Source: Deinococcus grandis | Lineage (GTDB): Bacteria; Deinococcota; Deinococci; Deinococcales; Deinococcaceae | Direction of reading: 5' to 3' | Length of the DNA stretch: 64,000 nt | Assembly: GCF_001485435.1 (NCBI RefSeq) | Contig: NZ_BCMS01000001.1 | Span: 2,737,501 to 2,801,500 of the forward strand | Part shown: positions 9,310 through 17,311 of the stretch, piece after piece | Numbering within the stretch: the first letter of the stretch is position 1 | Layout: every line of letters starts with the position of its first letter | Position numbers and translations under genes: made by a program | The notes under the pieces: generated by a model | Told to the model about the DNA's origin: nothing | Databases searched by the model: none | The model's input: only the letters and a program-made list of their open reading frames with translations

Positions 9310-9891
9310 TCACCGTCCGGCTTCGACCTCGATCCCTGCGGCCTCGCTCATGCGGACGATGTTCGCCAGGGTGTGGATGGGGACGTTCAGGTCGGCGAGT
9401 TTCTCGCGGCCCGATTCGAACTGCTTTTCCACCACGCAGCCGATGCCGAGCAGCTGCGCGCCGCTGACGTCGATCATGCCCGCCAGGGCGCGCAGCGTGC
9501 CGCCCGACGCGAGGAAGTCGTCGATCACGACCACGCGGTCGTCTGCGCCCAGGAACTCGCTGCTGACGTACAGGTCCACGACGCCGCCCTTGGTGCGGCT
9601 GACGGACTGCGCGGTGAACGCGGGTTCCTTCATGGTGACGGGTTTCTTCTTGCGGGCGTACACCATGGGCACGCCCAGCACCATGGCGGTGGCGATGGCG
9701 GGCGCGATGCCGCTGACCTCGATGTTCACGATCTTGTTGGGGTTCAGGGGCGCGAAGTGCCGCGCGAAGGTCTCCCCCATCTCGCGCGTCAGGTGCGGGA
9801 GGAGCTGGTGGTTGACGAGTCCGTCCACCTTGAGAATGCCGCCGGGGAGAATCTCGCCCTGCTGCCGAATGGCGTCCACGAGTGCCTGCAT
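9310..9891 (-). CDS. xpt: Xanthine phosphoribosyltransferase
   Basis: The 193-aa enzyme converts xanthine and PRPP to XMP in purine salvage. The PRPP-binding loop is [14 protein letters not shown]. The N-terminus ([23 protein letters not shown]) and the [17 protein letters not shown] segment match Xpt rather than other phosphoribosyltransferases. A TACACT hexamer ends 7 nt before the ATG, leaving no room for a purine riboswitch leader of the kind found before xpt in Bacillus. Confidence 0.92.
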   Translation of the reverse strand: MQALVDAIRQQGEILPGGILKVDGLVNHQLLPHLTREMGETFARHFAPLNPNKIVNIEVSGIAPAIATAMVLGVPMVYARKKKPVTMKEPAFTAQSVSRTKGGVVDLYVSSEFLGADDRVVVIDDFLASGGTLRALAGMIDVSGAQLLGIGCVVEKQFESGREKLADLNVPIHTLANIVRMSEAAGIEVEAGR

Positions 9892-9944
9892 GCCCCGGAG
9901 TGTACCCGCCACCTGGCGGATGCCCGGCGGGTCGCCTACGCGGC

Positions 9945-10892
9945 ATGCTGGGGCGCGTGCCTGCCCTGCCTGACCTGACCCCCGCCGAGCTGTCGGCCTT
10001 CGCGCAGCAGTTCAGCCTGGATGGGCTCCTGACGCGCCTGCCCAGCGTGGGCATCGTGAACCGCGTGTACCGCGCCCGCCGCGCCGGGCAGGACGTGGTG
10101 CTGCGCGTGCCCCTGCCCGGCGACGAAGCGGACGCCCTGACCGAGAGTGTCGCCGTGCCCGCAGCGGTGCGGGCGGGCATTCCGACGCCGGAACTGCTGG
10201 TCTTCGACGATTCACGGGCGGTGGTGGACGCGCCGGTCAGCGTGTACGCCTTCGCGCCGGGCGGCAGCCTGGACGGCCTGGGCTGGGCGCACGGCGATCC
10301 GCGCCTGTCCCGCGCGTGGCGGGAGGCGGGCCGCGCCCTGGCCGCCCTGCACGCGGGCGTGGAAGGCGCACCCGACCCGCACGGGCACCTGAAATCCATC
10401 ACGCCCCCCGACCCGGCCCGCACCCGCGCGCGCGTCCTGACCGGCGAGCGGCTGGGCACCGCCGAGGCGGACTGGGCGACCGGCCTGACCGCCCGCCTCC
10501 TGAGCGAGAACCCGCCGCCCGCACGCCTCGCCTTCCTGCACGACGACCTGCACGCCGGGAACCTGATGGTCACGGATGACGGCGCGGTCAGCGCCCTGAT
10601 CGACTGGGGCGACGCCGGGTGGGGCGACCCGGCCCTGGACCTCAGTTACGCCGGGCCGCTGGCCGTGCCGGACCTGCTCGCCGGATACCACGAGGCCACC
10701 GGCACCGCAGACGACGCGCTGACCCTGCGGGTGCTGGCGTACACGCTGGACAACGCGACCCGTTACCTCACCCGGCAGCCGGAGGCGCACGAGAACGGCG
10801 ACCTGTGGTACACCCGCCCCGCCACCACGCTGATGCAACTGTTGCGGGTCAGTCCGCGCGTCCCGCAGTGGCTGGAGGCACTGCGGCAGTGA
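9945..10892 (+). CDS. Phosphotransferase family protein (APH-like kinase fold)
   Basis: The 315-aa protein has the APH catalytic loop [13 protein letters not shown] and the metal-binding [15 protein letters not shown]. This kinase-like family phosphorylates aminoglycosides, choline, homoserine, sugars or similar small molecules; the substrate cannot be read from sequence. It starts 53 nt from the divergent xpt gene. The start at 9945 agrees with the beginning of homology. A resistance role is possible but not implied. Confidence 0.8.
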   Translation: MLGRVPALPDLTPAELSAFAQQFSLDGLLTRLPSVGIVNRVYRARRAGQDVVLRVPLPGDEADALTESVAVPAAVRAGIPTPELLVFDDSRAVVDAPVSVYAFAPGGSLDGLGWAHGDPRLSRAWREAGRALAALHAGVEGAPDPHGHLKSITPPDPARTRARVLTGERLGTAEADWATGLTARLLSENPPPARLAFLHDDLHAGNLMVTDDGAVSALIDWGDAGWGDPALDLSYAGPLAVPDLLAGYHEATGTADDALTLRVLAYTLDNATRYLTRQPEAHENGDLWYTRPATTLMQLLRVSPRVPQWLEALRQ

Positions 10893-10934
10893 GCCCTGCG
10901 GTGATGCGCCGCAGCGCGCCCACCGCCCGCACCC

Positions 10935-11870
10935 TCACAGCTCGTTGACCTCGGGTCTGAAGCCCACCTGCCGGATGAACCCCAGGTACTCGGGGCCGGT
11001 CAGGGCCTCGCGTTTGCCGCTCAGGGCGACGAACATGGCTTCCAGGACATTCGTGGCGAAGTTGCGGCTGCCCATGCGGGGCGTGGTGGTGATCAGGCGC
11101 TTGACGCCGCGCTGCTTCATCCAGTCGCGGTCGGCGGCGGTGATGGTCTGCGTGAGGATCGTCTTCCCGCTGAGGTCCTGCGGGGCGTAGCGTTTGGCGT
11201 AGTGGGTGTCCCCGGCGATCACGTCCGCCCAGGCGTAGTACTTCGTGCCGCTGCCCTGCACGCTGCTTTCCTGCTTGGCGCCCGTGGGGTAGAACCAGTC
11301 CTGCGGGAGCTGCGTGATGACGGGCAGCACGAGTTTGGCGACGCGGCGCAGGGAAGTGATGCTGCGCAGGGGCCGGTCGAGGTTCAGGCCGAACACGATG
11401 TCCCCGAACACGATGTCCGCGTGGTGCTGCGCGAGGGCCTCGGCCATGCCGAAGCGGTCCACGGCGGACACCATCAGCACCTTCTGCGTGCGCCAGTTCA
11501 GGATGGGGTCGAGCTGCGCGATGGCGTCGCGTTCCAGGGTGTTCTTCAGGCCCGAGCCGTCCAGGACGGGGGTCTGCACGGCGTTCTTCACGAGGGCGCG
11601 GACGTTGCGGAAGGTGTAGCGCTTCTCGTCCGCGATGACGTACAGGTCCGCGCCGCCCAGCCCGAATGCGTCCACCTTGCCGTCGAGGGCCTGGAACAGC
11701 GCCGCCATCTTCTTCGGGTCGCCGTCGGTACCGAGGCGTTCGATGATGAACGGCTGGCCCAGCACGGTCACGCTTTCGCGGGCGTTGCGGGCGCTGCTGC
11801 CCAGGCTGACGCTCACGACGTGCTTGTGCCCGGCGGGCGCGGGCTGCCAGCCCTGGAGGATGTCGGTCAT
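10935..11870 (-). CDS. Conserved protein of the family annotated as quinate 5-dehydrogenase in Deinococcus-Thermus
   Basis: The 311-aa protein contains HVVSVSLGSSARN, IIERLGTDGDPKKM and DAFGLGGADLYV near the N-terminus, a pattern I associate with proteins labelled quinate 5-dehydrogenase in this phylum. I see no experimental basis for that name and no classic GxGxxG NAD-binding motif, so the function should be treated as unknown. A TAGAAT hexamer ends 7 nt before the ATG at 11870, which decides it over an ATG three codons upstream. Confidence 0.7.
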   Translation of the reverse strand: MTDILQGWQPAPAGHKHVVSVSLGSSARNARESVTVLGQPFIIERLGTDGDPKKMAALFQALDGKVDAFGLGGADLYVIADEKRYTFRNVRALVKNAVQTPVLDGSGLKNTLERDAIAQLDPILNWRTQKVLMVSAVDRFGMAEALAQHHADIVFGDIVFGLNLDRPLRSITSLRRVAKLVLPVITQLPQDWFYPTGAKQESSVQGSGTKYYAWADVIAGDTHYAKRYAPQDLSGKTILTQTITAADRDWMKQRGVKRLITTTPRMGSRNFATNVLEAMFVALSGKREALTGPEYLGFIRQVGFRPEVNEL

Positions 11871-11909
11871 GAGCGGCATTCTACGGGCCTGCGGGCCTCC
11901 CCTCCCCCG

Positions 11910-12902
11910 TCAGGGGGCCAGGGGGACGCGCTGCCCGGTGTGGGCGGCCTGCAGCAGAGCGTCGAGGACGCGGGCCTGCGCGACCGCGTCGTCCGGCGTG
12001 AAGCGCAGCGTCTCCTGACCGCGCGCGGCGCGCTGGAAGTGCGCGACCATCCGCGCGTAGCCGTTGCCGGGGCCGACCTGCTCGGTGCGGGACCGGCCGT
12101 CCACCTGGACGTGCAGCGTGGTGGGGTGCTGGGTGTGGCTGTGGAACACGCCGTCCACGTCCAGCGTGCCGCGCGTACCGATCACGGTCAGGCGCTGGGT
12201 GCTGCCGCTCCCGTCCCAGTCGAAGCCGCAGTCGAGGCTCGCCAGGGCGTGCGGGTATTCCAGGGTGCCGCTCAGGCCGAGGTCCACCCCGCCGGGCGTC
12301 CAGCGGGCCTGGGCGGTCACGGCGCCGGGTTCACCCAGCAGCAGCCGGATGAGGTTCACGGGGTACGTGCCGACGTCCAGCAGCGCGCCGCCGCCCTGGT
12401 CGGCGTTCCAGCGGAAGTCGTCGGGGTTGGTCATGTGGAACCCGAACAGGCCCCGCACCGCGCGGATCTCCCCAAGGTCCTGCGCGGCGATCTCGCGCAC
12501 GCGGTCCACGTGCGGCTGGAAGCGGTACGCGAACGCCTCCAGATGCAGCCGCCCGGTGTCGCGCGCGGCGTCCGCGAGGGCCTGCGCCTGCGCGGAGTTC
12601 AGCGCGACGGGTTTCTCGGTCAGGGCGTGCTTCCCGGCGCGCAGCGCGGCCTCGCTCCACGGGAGGTGCGCATCGTTCGGGAGGGGGTTGTACACGGCGT
12701 CCACGTCCGCCGCGATCACGTCCTCGTACGTGCCCAGCACCGGCACGTCCCACTGCTGCGCGAAGGCCTGTGCCCGCGCGGAATGCGGGTCCCGCGCGCC
12801 GAAACCCACGACCTCACCGCCCGCCTCGCGGATCGCGGGAATCAGGGCGCGGGCAATGCGGGCAGCGCCCAGCAGCCCCCAGCGGAACGGCCTGTCAGTC
12901 AT
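11910..12902 (-). CDS. Gfo/Idh/MocA family oxidoreductase
   Basis: The 330-aa protein has an N-terminal Rossmann fold ([17 protein letters not shown]), the family EKP motif in [11 protein letters not shown], and [17 protein letters not shown] in the C-terminal substrate domain. Members oxidise or reduce sugars and cyclitols with NAD(P). The specific substrate is unknown. A TACGCT hexamer ends 6 nt before the ATG. The gene is 40 nt downstream of the quinate-dehydrogenase-like gene start, on the same strand, with its own promoter. Confidence 0.88.
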   Translation of the reverse strand: MTDRPFRWGLLGAARIARALIPAIREAGGEVVGFGARDPHSARAQAFAQQWDVPVLGTYEDVIAADVDAVYNPLPNDAHLPWSEAALRAGKHALTEKPVALNSAQAQALADAARDTGRLHLEAFAYRFQPHVDRVREIAAQDLGEIRAVRGLFGFHMTNPDDFRWNADQGGGALLDVGTYPVNLIRLLLGEPGAVTAQARWTPGGVDLGLSGTLEYPHALASLDCGFDWDGSGSTQRLTVIGTRGTLDVDGVFHSHTQHPTTLHVQVDGRSRTEQVGPGNGYARMVAHFQRAARGQETLRFTPDDAVAQARVLDALLQAAHTGQRVPLAP

Positions 12903-12918
12903 GCGAGCAGCGTAACAG

Positions 12919-13031
12919 GCGGATAGCGGATAGCGGATGGCGGATGGCAGATGGTCAACAGCGACTGCGCGGCGAACCCGCCCGCGTCAGGGCCCCTCCA
13001 CAACCCACTGCCCACTCCCTACTCCCCACTC
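12919..13031. repeat. Two heptanucleotide tandem arrays
   Basis: Left array (12919-12953): GCGGATA x2, GCGGATG x2, GCAGATG. Right array (13004-13031): CCCACTG, CCCACTC, CCTACTC, CCCACTC, running into the TGA stop codon of the RNA methyltransferase gene. Between them is about 50 nt of ordinary GC-rich DNA. The right array belongs to the same AGTGGGN family seen at 45454-45488 and 59149-59176. Confidence 0.75.
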
Positions 13032-14103
13032 ACCTCTTGCTGAGCAGGTACGCCTTGGGGTGGTGGCCGCCGCTGGCGACCTGGAAGAGTTCGTGGGCGT
13101 GCCATTTCTGCTGGTTCTGCAGCACCCGTTCGAACAGGCGGATCTCGTGGGTGATGACGCACAGGCGGCCGCGCTGGCTGGTGAGGCGGTGCATCTCGGT
13201 CAGGAAGGCGGGGTACAGAGTCTCGTTCGCGCCGTGGCTGCTGATGGCGTCGCCCCAGGGGAGGTCGGCCATGATCAGGTCGAAGGACCGGGCGGGGAGG
13301 TCGGTGTGCAGGGCGTCGCGGTGGGCGACCTCGATCTGCCGCTTGGCGGCGCGGATGTTCTCCTGCGCGCACCGCACGGCTTCAGGGTTGATGTCCACGC
13401 CGACGAGGGCGGCGCTGGGTCCCATCAGGTCGCGTTCGATCAGGAGCGTGCCGCTGCCGCTCATGGGGTTGAAGATGCGGTCGGCGTCGCGCTGCCCGGC
13501 GAGTTTGTGCGCGGCGTACGCGATGGTGGCGTTCAGGCCGCCCGCCATGTTGCACACGCGCCACGGGCGGGCGCTGATGGGCCTGGGGGTGATGCGCGCC
13601 AGGACTTCCCAGCCCTGCCCGTCGCCGCTGGGGCGCAGGCGGATCAGGAGTTCACCTGCCTCGGGGTCGTGCGGGAGGTTCAGGGTCCCCTGGAGTTCCT
13701 CCGCGAGGCGCTGCATGACGGGGCTGTCCTTCCCGGCCGCCCCGAAACGGAAGGACTGGTGCCCGCCGACCTCGATGACCTCGCGCAGGTACGCGGTGAG
13801 TTCGGAGAGCTGCTGGTTGCCCAGCAGGCCGCGCGGGCGGGGCACGTCCCAGGTCTGGATGCGGTACACGGCGACGACGCTGCGCAGGCGGGTCAGGCGT
13901 TCGGGGCTGCCGGGGAACCAGAAGCGCAGGCCGCGCACGTCGCGGGCCAGCGGCACGCCGCTCAGTTCGGTCGCGGCGACGTCTTCCAGTCCGGCCAGGA
14001 CGTCCAGTTCGTACTCGCGGGCGGGCTGGCGGGTGCGGTGGTCCACTTTGGGGCGGGGGCGGCCCTTGGGCGCGTTTCGGTCGGGGCGGGCAGGGCGCGG
14101 CAT
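13030..14103 (-). CDS. THUMP-domain RNA guanine-N2 methyltransferase (TrmN-like)
   Basis: The 357-aa protein has a basic N-terminal tail (residues 1-28), a THUMP-like RNA-binding region (about 30-165), and a SAM methyltransferase domain with FNPMSGSGTLLIE (motif I), GVDINPEAV and the catalytic LPWG in MADLPWGDAISSH (motif IV, N/D-PP-Y class). This architecture matches Thermus TrmN, which makes m2G6 in tRNA, and bacterial RlmL/K domains; the RNA target here is inferred. TATACT lies 8 nt before the ATG. Confidence 0.8.
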   Translation of the reverse strand: MPRPARPDRNAPKGRPRPKVDHRTRQPAREYELDVLAGLEDVAATELSGVPLARDVRGLRFWFPGSPERLTRLRSVVAVYRIQTWDVPRPRGLLGNQQLSELTAYLREVIEVGGHQSFRFGAAGKDSPVMQRLAEELQGTLNLPHDPEAGELLIRLRPSGDGQGWEVLARITPRPISARPWRVCNMAGGLNATIAYAAHKLAGQRDADRIFNPMSGSGTLLIERDLMGPSAALVGVDINPEAVRCAQENIRAAKRQIEVAHRDALHTDLPARSFDLIMADLPWGDAISSHGANETLYPAFLTEMHRLTSQRGRLCVITHEIRLFERVLQNQQKWHAHELFQVASGGHHPKAYLLSKR

Positions 14104-14155
14104 AGCAGATCAGTATACGGGCTGCGCGGCGGGGCGTAGAATCCGGGCCGCACCT

Positions 14156-15571
14156 ATGAGCGCCTCTCCCCCACCCCACGCGCCGGAACCGGGCCGCGCC
14201 AGTCGCCGTAAACCCCTGCTGGCCCGCCTGAACCCGCCGCAGCTGATCGCGCTGTCGTTCGCCGTGGCGATCCTGCTGGGCGGGCTGATCCTGACCCTGC
14301 CGGGCCTGCACGGCGTGAACGAGGACGGCACGCGCCGCAGCGTGAACTTCCTGCAGGCGCTGTTCACGTCCACGAGCGCGCTGTGCGTGACGGGCCTGAA
14401 CGTCATCGACCCCAGCCGGGACTTCAACCGGGCGGGGCAGCTGGTGATCATGCTGCTCATCCAGCTGGGGGGCCTGGGGATCATCACGTTCGGGACGTCG
14501 TTCGCGCTGCTGTCGCGCCGCCGCGTGAACTTCACCGAGCGCCTGCGGGTGGCGCAGCAGGTGGGCGCGCTGAACGCCGGGGGCGTGCTGGGATTGATCC
14601 GCAGCATCTTCCTGTACACCTTCGTGATCGAACTGGTCGGCGCGGCCCTCCTGGCGTTCCGGTTCGTGCCGCTGGAAGGCTGGGGCCGGGGCATCTTCTA
14701 CGCGCTGTTCCACTCGGTGAGCGCCTTCAACAACGCGGGCTTCGCGCTGTACAGCGACAACCTGATGGGCTTCGTGGACGACCCGCTGGTGAGCGTGGTG
14801 ATCGCGCTGCTGATCATCCTGGGCGGCACGGGCTTCCTGGTGCAGCTGAACGTGGTCGCGCACCTGATGAACCCGCGCCGCAACCGCCTGATGGTGCACA
14901 GCAAACTGGTGCTGACCATGATGGCGGCGCTGCTGGTGATCGGCACGCTGGTGTACCTCGTGTTCGAGTGGAGCAACCCGAAGACGCTGGCGCCGCTGGG
15001 CTTCGGGGAGAAGCTGCTGGCGAGCTTCTTCCAGAGCGTCACGACGCGCACGGCGGGCTTCAACACGCTGGATTACGGCGCGATGCACCTCTCGACGCTG
15101 TTCATGTCGATCATCCTGATGTTCATCGGGGCGAACCCCGGCGGGACGGGCGGCGGCATCAAGACGAGCACCTTCTACGTGATGATGGCCTCGGCCTGGA
15201 GCATGGTGCGCGGGCGGCGCGACACGACGCTGTTCCGGCGGCGCATCGACACGGACACGATCCTGCGGGCCATGACGGTCGGCCTGCTGAGCATCGGGCT
15301 GGTGAACGGGATGTTCCTGCTGCTGCTGGTGTTCAACACGCGCGGGGACGTGCTGTTCGTGAACCTGTTCTTCGAGGCGGTCAGCGCGTTCGGCACGGTG
15401 GGCCTGAGCATGAACACCACGCCGCTGCTGAATCCCGATCAGCACATCGTCCTGATCCTGCTGATGTTCCTGGGCCGCATCGGGCCGCTGACGTTCGCCG
15501 TGGCGTTCAACCGCCCGGACAGCCGCGCGCTGATCCGCTACCCGGCGGACAAGGACATCCTGATCGGATGA
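14156..15571 (+). CDS. ktrB: Potassium uptake channel subunit, KtrB/TrkH family (copy 1)
   Basis: The 471-aa membrane protein has the four pore repeats of the Trk/Ktr superfamily: TSTSALCVTGL, SVSAFNNAGF, TRTAGFNT and AVSAFGTVGL, plus the NPGGTGGGIKTST loop. It should pass K+ (with Na+ coupling in KtrB) across the inner membrane. It has a 20-residue cytosolic N-terminus longer than that of copy 2. Its stop overlaps the ATG of copy 2 (ATGA), so the two are translationally coupled. No KtrA/RCK regulatory gene is nearby. Confidence 0.92.
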   Translation: MSASPPPHAPEPGRASRRKPLLARLNPPQLIALSFAVAILLGGLILTLPGLHGVNEDGTRRSVNFLQALFTSTSALCVTGLNVIDPSRDFNRAGQLVIMLLIQLGGLGIITFGTSFALLSRRRVNFTERLRVAQQVGALNAGGVLGLIRSIFLYTFVIELVGAALLAFRFVPLEGWGRGIFYALFHSVSAFNNAGFALYSDNLMGFVDDPLVSVVIALLIILGGTGFLVQLNVVAHLMNPRRNRLMVHSKLVLTMMAALLVIGTLVYLVFEWSNPKTLAPLGFGEKLLASFFQSVTTRTAGFNTLDYGAMHLSTLFMSIILMFIGANPGGTGGGIKTSTFYVMMASAWSMVRGRRDTTLFRRRIDTDTILRAMTVGLLSIGLVNGMFLLLLVFNTRGDVLFVNLFFEAVSAFGTVGLSMNTTPLLNPDQHIVLILLMFLGRIGPLTFAVAFNRPDSRALIRYPADKDILIG

Positions 15572-16914
15572 GCCGCCGGCTGCGGCGGAGACGCCTGAAT
15601 CCCCCGCAGCTGATCGCGCTGGTGTACCTGCTGGGCATCGCGCTGGGCGCGGCGGCGCTGCACCTGCCGGGCATGACGCGGCCCGGCGCGGCGCTCAGCA
15701 GCGTGGACCTGCTGTTCACGGCGACCAGCGCCACCTGCATCACGGGACTGGTCGTGGCGGATACGGGCGAGACCTTCACGCGGCTGGGGCAGGTCGTGAT
15801 CCTGCTGCTGGCGCAGGTGGGTGGCCTGGGGATCATCACGTTCGGGACGCTGTTCGCGCTGCTGACCGGTCGGCGCGTGAACTTCAGCGAGCGTCAGCAG
15901 CTGGCGCAGCAGGTGAACGCGCTGGACGTGGGCGGCGTGCTGGGGCTGCTGCGGATCATCGTCCTGTACACCTTCGCGGCGCAGGGCGTGGGAACGCTGC
16001 TGCTGGCGCTGCGCTTCGTACCGCAGTTCGGGCTGGGCGAGGGCCTGTACCAGTCGGTGTTCCACGCGGTCAGCGCGTACAACAACGCGGGGTTCGTGGT
16101 GCTGCCTGGCGGTATGACACCGTACGTGCAGGACCCGCTGGTCAGCGGGGTGATCGCGCTGCTGATCGTGCTGGGCGGCCTGGGCTTCCTGGTGCAGCTG
16201 AACGTCCTGACGCACCTGGCCAACCCGCGGCGCAACCGCCTGATGGTGTACAGCCGCCTGACGCTGGTGACGACCGGGGCGCTGCTGGTGCTGGGCACGG
16301 CCGTGCTGCTCGGGCTGGAGTGGACCGGGGCCCTGAGGGGTCTGGGGACGGGCGGGAAGCTGCTGGCCGCGTTCTTCCAGAGCGTCACGCCGCGCTCCGG
16401 GGGGTTCGCCACGGTGGACATGACGGCCCTGGCGCCGGGCAGCGTCTTCGTGATGATCGCGCTGATGTTCATCGGCGCGAACAGCGGTTCCACGGGCGGC
16501 GGGATCAAGACGAGTACCTTCGCGATCCTGCTGGTCAGCGCCTGGAACCTGATCCGGGGCCGCACGGAACTGATCGCGTTCGGGCGGCAGATCGTGCCCG
16601 AGAACGTGGTGCGGGCCGGGACGATCACGACCATCTACACGCTGCTGGTGTTCACGGGCTTCTTCCTGATGCTGGTCACGAACCCCGCGCTGGGGTTCAC
16701 ACCGCTGCTGTTCGAGACGGTCAGTGCCGCCGCGACCGTGGGCCTGAGCCTGGACGTGACGCACCGCCTGAACGACGCGGGCCTGACCGTGCTGTGCGCG
16801 CTGATGTACCTGGGCCGCATCGGGCCGGTGACCTTCGCGCTGGCGCTGAACCTCCGCGAGACGTCCCGCGGGGTGATCAAGTACCCGCCGGAGCGGGACA
16901 TTCTGGTGGGCTGA
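15568..16914 (+). CDS. ktrB: Potassium uptake channel subunit, KtrB/TrkH family (copy 2)
   Basis: The 448-aa protein is a paralogue of the preceding one and collinear with it. Filter regions are TATSATCITGL, AVSAYNNAGF, PRSGGFAT and TVSAAATVGL, and the loop is NSGSTGGGIKTST. It starts MSRRLRRRRLNPPQL on the ATG that overlaps the stop of copy 1. KtrB works as a homodimer, so the pair could form a heterodimer or two channels with different properties. Only the arrangement is seen; the assembly is inferred. Confidence 0.92.
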   Translation: MSRRLRRRRLNPPQLIALVYLLGIALGAAALHLPGMTRPGAALSSVDLLFTATSATCITGLVVADTGETFTRLGQVVILLLAQVGGLGIITFGTLFALLTGRRVNFSERQQLAQQVNALDVGGVLGLLRIIVLYTFAAQGVGTLLLALRFVPQFGLGEGLYQSVFHAVSAYNNAGFVVLPGGMTPYVQDPLVSGVIALLIVLGGLGFLVQLNVLTHLANPRRNRLMVYSRLTLVTTGALLVLGTAVLLGLEWTGALRGLGTGGKLLAAFFQSVTPRSGGFATVDMTALAPGSVFVMIALMFIGANSGSTGGGIKTSTFAILLVSAWNLIRGRTELIAFGRQIVPENVVRAGTITTIYTLLVFTGFFLMLVTNPALGFTPLLFETVSAAATVGLSLDVTHRLNDAGLTVLCALMYLGRIGPVTFALALNLRETSRGVIKYPPERDILVG

Positions 16915-16928
16915 CCCGACCGGGCCGG

Positions 16929-17213
16929 TCAGTCCTGGGTGACCTGCACGCCCTTCCAGAAGGCGACGCGCCCCGCGATCTGCCGCGCGGCGTCCTTGGG
17001 CGTGGGGTAGTACCACGCGGCGTCGGGGTTGTCCTGCCCGTTCACGTGGACGCTGTGGTAGCTGGCCTCGCCCTTCCAGGGGCAGGTGGTGTGGTTGGTG
17101 CTGGGGCGCAGGTACTCGGGGTTCACGCTGTCCGCCGGGAAGTAGTGGTTGCCCTCAACGACCACGGTGTCGTCGGACTGGGCGATGGTGGCGCCGTTCC
17201 AGGTGGCTTTCAT
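16929..17213 (-). CDS. DUF427 domain protein
   Basis: The 94-aa protein matches the small DUF427 family (TCPWKGEASYHSVHVNG, AWYYPTPKDAARQIAGRVAFW). Its role is not established. TAGCGT ends 7 nt before the ATG at 17213. It is convergent with the second ktrB, only 14 nt away, with a small GACC/GGTC hairpin at 16918-16930 between them. Confidence 0.85.
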   Translation of the reverse strand: MKATWNGATIAQSDDTVVVEGNHYFPADSVNPEYLRPSTNHTTCPWKGEASYHSVHVNGQDNPDAAWYYPTPKDAARQIAGRVAFWKGVQVTQD

Positions 17214-17291
17214 AGGGGTCACGCTACGGGAAGCGGGGGGCGGTGACTGTCAGCGACCTCGCGGCGTGAGCGAACGGTGAAGGTTGACTTC

Positions 17292-17305
17292 CGGAAGCGC
17301 TTCCG
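17292..17305. promoter_or_regulatory. Perfect 14-bp palindrome upstream of the amylase gene (LacI-family-like operator)
   Basis: CGGAAGCGCTTCCG is perfectly symmetric with a central CG step, as in LacI/GalR-family operators that control maltose and starch genes. It ends 6 nt before the amylase ATG, where it could block transcription or initiation. The regulator itself is not in the window. Confidence 0.5.
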
Positions 17306-17311
17306 CTTTCA

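Noticed and set aside
9892..9944. Purine riboswitch before xpt
   Set aside because: The gap to the divergent gene is only 53 nt and the -10 hexamer is 7 nt before the ATG, leaving no leader RNA.
12919..13031. CRISPR array
   Set aside because: Units are 7 nt without spacers and no cas genes are present.
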